From positions 133,609 to 197,608 of the forward strand of contig CAZFZN010000009.1 of assembly GCA_964523105.1 (NCBI GenBank): a DNA stretch of 64,000 bases, given 5' to 3'. Positions 62,454 to 64,000 of the stretch are shown here, in pieces (position 1 is the stretch's first letter; each line of letters starts with the position of its first letter). Source of the DNA: V1-33 sp964523105 (GTDB lineage: Bacteria > Verrucomicrobiota > Verrucomicrobiia > Verrucomicrobiales > V1-33). The notes beneath the pieces were generated by a model. That model saw nothing but the letters and a program-made list of their open reading frames with translations, was not told where the DNA came from and ran no database searches. The position numbers and the translations under genes are program-made.

Positions 62454-63419
62454 TCAAAATCCATCCAGCGCCTTTTGATAGACTCCGCCGATGGCGCCGG
62501 CGATCTGGAAAACACGCCACGCGACATACACGGCAGCAGTGACGTAAAGCATGCGCGGCAGCCATTCGGCGACCGCATTCATCGCCTGCACCGCGTCGTC
62601 GAGACAGTGTTCCATCAGTTCCGCGGTGACTTCATCCAGCGTGCCCGAAGCTTCACCTGTGGCAAAGCGGGCACAGAACATCGTGGGGAAGTACCGGTGC
62701 CGCGGCATGGCTTCGGCAACCGACCCTCCCGCGGCTGCGGCCGTGGCGAGGTCCGCGGAGGCGGCGGCGAGTCCGGCGCTGCCGCCCGCGTCGCCGGCGG
62801 CCTCCAGGGCCGCGCTCATCTTTTTCGCGGACACAATCTGGAAGTGCATGACCGCGCTCCAGCGGGCGAGCGCGAAGAGCTTCCATGCCTTCCCCGCGAC
62901 CGGCAGCGCGCACAGCAGGGCGTCGGCGGCCCGGTTCCTCGCGGCCAGTCTGGTGAATCCGTAAATCACCGCCAGCACGACGCCCAGTCCCAGCCAAAGT
63001 ACGGCCAGCGACTGCGCCACCACCGGCAGGGCGTTCCCCTGGTTCATGATGACCGGCACGGCGGAGCAGAGAGCGGCGACATGCAGCAGCAGCAGCGGAT
63101 AGGTGGCCGACTTCCATGCGCGGCGCCGGGCTTCCGCCACAGCGGCATAATAGCGCTCCAGATGGGCAAAACCCTCGCTGAGCCTGCCGCCGCTTTCCGC
63201 AGCGGAGACGACGCCGGATTCCACCGGGGTGAGAGAAGGACTCAATGCCTCCGCGATCGTCTGCCCGCGCGCCAGTCCGTCACGCAGGTCCAGAATCATC
63301 CGAGCTTCCGCGTCGTTGCGGGCATGCTGCTCAAGGATTCCTCCCGCCTGGATCACTGGAATGCCGGCCCGCGTCAGGCGGGAGAGGTTACCGAAGAAAT
63401 GAGCGCGGCGTTTGGACAT
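62454..63419 (-). CDS. Type II secretion / type IV pilus inner-membrane protein (GspF/PilC-like)
   Basis: 321 residues. Two T2SSF domains are visible, each with the expected start (FFGNLSRLTRAGIPVIQAGG and FALARWSAVMHFQIVSAKKM) and the GETSG-type segment (SAAESGGRLSEGF and ATGEASGTLDEVT). Membrane helices at about 110-130, 138-160 and near the C-terminus fit the GspF/PilC pattern. The protein is shorter than GspF (about 400) because of a brief N-terminus. No other secretion or pilus gene is in the window, so it may be a stand-alone member. Its start codon sits four bases after a heptamer repeat array. Confidence 0.85.
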   Translation of the reverse strand: MSKRRAHFFGNLSRLTRAGIPVIQAGGILEQHARNDAEARMILDLRDGLARGQTIAEALSPSLTPVESGVVSAAESGGRLSEGFAHLERYYAAVAEARRRAWKSATYPLLLLHVAALCSAVPVIMNQGNALPVVAQSLAVLWLGLGVVLAVIYGFTRLAARNRAADALLCALPVAGKAWKLFALARWSAVMHFQIVSAKKMSAALEAAGDAGGSAGLAAASADLATAAAAGGSVAEAMPRHRYFPTMFCARFATGEASGTLDEVTAELMEHCLDDAVQAMNAVAEWLPRMLYVTAAVYVAWRVFQIAGAIGGVYQKALDGF

Positions 63420-63423
63420 GCAG

Positions 63424-63458
63424 GGGATTTAAGAGGTGGGATTTGAGATTTAAGATGT
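63424..63458 (-). repeat. Degenerate heptamer array between folA and the GspF-like gene
   Basis: Five 7-base units on the plus strand, GGGATTT, AAGAGGT, GGGATTT, GAGATTT and AAGATGT, fill the gap before the GspF-like start codon (63419 on the minus strand). They also contain the folA stop codon (63450-63452). Read on the minus strand they are AAATCCC/AAATCTC-like, close to the in-gene array at 39182. Confidence 0.75.
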
Positions 63459-63947
63459 GGACGCTGCGACGGTGCCCGGCTGCTCCCGCTCATAGAGCCG
63501 CCACTGGGCCACGCCGTTCAATTCATGCAGCACCCTCATGTGCGGAAACTCCGACTCGAACGGCGGGAAGAACGCATCGCCGTCCGCCTCCGCGTCCAGC
63601 ACGGTCAAATACACGGCGGCGCAACGCGGCAGCAACAGCCGGTAAACTTCGGCGCCCCCGATCACGAAAATATCACCCTCCAGCCGCAGCGCCTCCAGTT
63701 CCTCCACGCTCCGCACAACCTCCGCGCCTTCCGCCGGCGGCAGGGTGCGCGAGAGCACGATATTCCGCCGCCCCGGCAGCGGCCGGCCCAGCGAATCCCA
63801 TGTCTTCCGCCCCATTACAATCGGATGCCCCATGGTCTGCGCGCGGAAGAACTTCATGTCCTCCGGCAGCCGCCACGGCAGCGCGCCGTCCTTTCCGATG
63901 ACGCGGTTGGAGGACATGGCGGCTATTGCTTTGTAAGTTGGGTTCAT
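63450..63947 (-). CDS. folA: Dihydrofolate reductase
   Basis: 165 residues, normal for the family. It reduces dihydrofolate with NADPH. Signatures are the start YKAIAAMSSNRVIGKDGALPWRLPEDM (shown in part: NRVIGKDGALPWRLP, with the active-site acid in PEDMKFF), HPIVMGRKTWDSLGRPLPGR and the NADPH-binding FVIGGAEVY. The stop codon lies inside one heptamer array (63424-63458), and the start codon directly follows another (63949-64000), so repeat changes on either side could affect this gene. It is on the same strand as the GspF-like gene, 30 bases apart. Confidence 0.95.
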   Translation of the reverse strand: MNPTYKAIAAMSSNRVIGKDGALPWRLPEDMKFFRAQTMGHPIVMGRKTWDSLGRPLPGRRNIVLSRTLPPAEGAEVVRSVEELEALRLEGDIFVIGGAEVYRLLLPRCAAVYLTVLDAEADGDAFFPPFESEFPHMRVLHELNGVAQWRLYEREQPGTVAASTS

Positions 63948-63948
63948 G

Positions 63949-64000
63949 GTGCTCGGTGCTCGGTGCTCGGTGCTCGGTGCTCGGTGCTCGGTGCTCGGTG
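63949..64000 (-). repeat. Heptanucleotide tandem repeat (GTGCTCG)n immediately upstream of folA
   Basis: At least seven perfect copies of GTGCTCG plus three bases run to the right edge of the window, so the full length is unknown. On the minus strand the array (CGAGCAC units) ends one base before the folA ATG, where a ribosome site would normally be. Confidence 0.95.

Overview
The window is a high-GC stretch of a bacterial chromosome, most likely from a Verrucomicrobiota member (or a close PVC relative). The markers are a PVC-type membrane-bound dehydrogenase/haem-binding protein at the left edge, a PSCyt1-DUF1549-DUF1553 protein next to a secreted ThuA-like protein, Tat-exported Gfo/Idh/MocA oxidoreductases, a PEP-CTERM protein, delta-60-repeat and CotH/lamin-tail surface proteins, and few Shine-Dalgarno sites. 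I see no rRNA, CRISPR array, phage or recognisable transposase. One tRNA gene, tRNA-Arg(CCG), is present.

Layout. 1-4 kb: a PVC dehydrogenase with an in-frame palindromic insertion, then a delta-60 repeat protein. 4-10 kb: a Ski2/Suv3-like helicase, prs, a structured leader, selA and a TauE/SafE permease. 10-13 kb: a large secreted protein. 13.2-21.5 kb: a tight minus-strand operon of four genes, read CHAT protease, SIR2-like protein, nSTAND1 ATPase with a transmembrane segment and propeller, and clostripain-family (C11) peptidase. It looks like a conflict/defence or programmed-death module and is the most interesting locus here. 21.5-31.8 kb: cstA, a PQQ-propeller/EF-hand protein, a sensor histidine kinase, two methyltransferases (one frameshifted), a Dabb protein, queA and an acidic unknown protein. 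32-43.5 kb: a very large CotH/LTD surface protein, the ThuA and PSCyt pair, a PEP-CTERM protein and a PqiA-like protein. 43.5-48.1 kb: araD, ftsH, a Gdx/SugE exporter and the tRNA. 48.2-54.7 kb: two Gfo/Idh/MocA oxidoreductases flanking a TerB-ABCG fusion transporter. 54.8-62.4 kb: a GntR/LacI hybrid regulator divergent from a peptidase operon (tricorn-like, S10, PliI-type lysozyme inhibitor, lipoprotein) that ends in a strong terminator. 62.4-64 kb: a GspF/PilC-like protein and folA.

How the genes fit together. In the CHAT operon two different gene products end in the same small helical domain, resembling EAD7 effector-associated domains, which suggests they dock on one shared partner. The CHAT His/Cys pair is intact. 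The SIR2-like domain appears to have lost both catalytic residues. The STAND protein is predicted to span the membrane between its ATPase and its propeller. Two clan-CD (caspase-fold) peptidases in one operon suggest a proteolytic relay.

A second theme is a set of heptanucleotide repeats. They abut start codons (37531, 63424, 63949), lie inside a linker of the PSCyt gene (39020, 39182), and appear in degenerate form at the centre of the palindromic element at 214-303. All family assignments are from reading the protein sequences; no database search was run.
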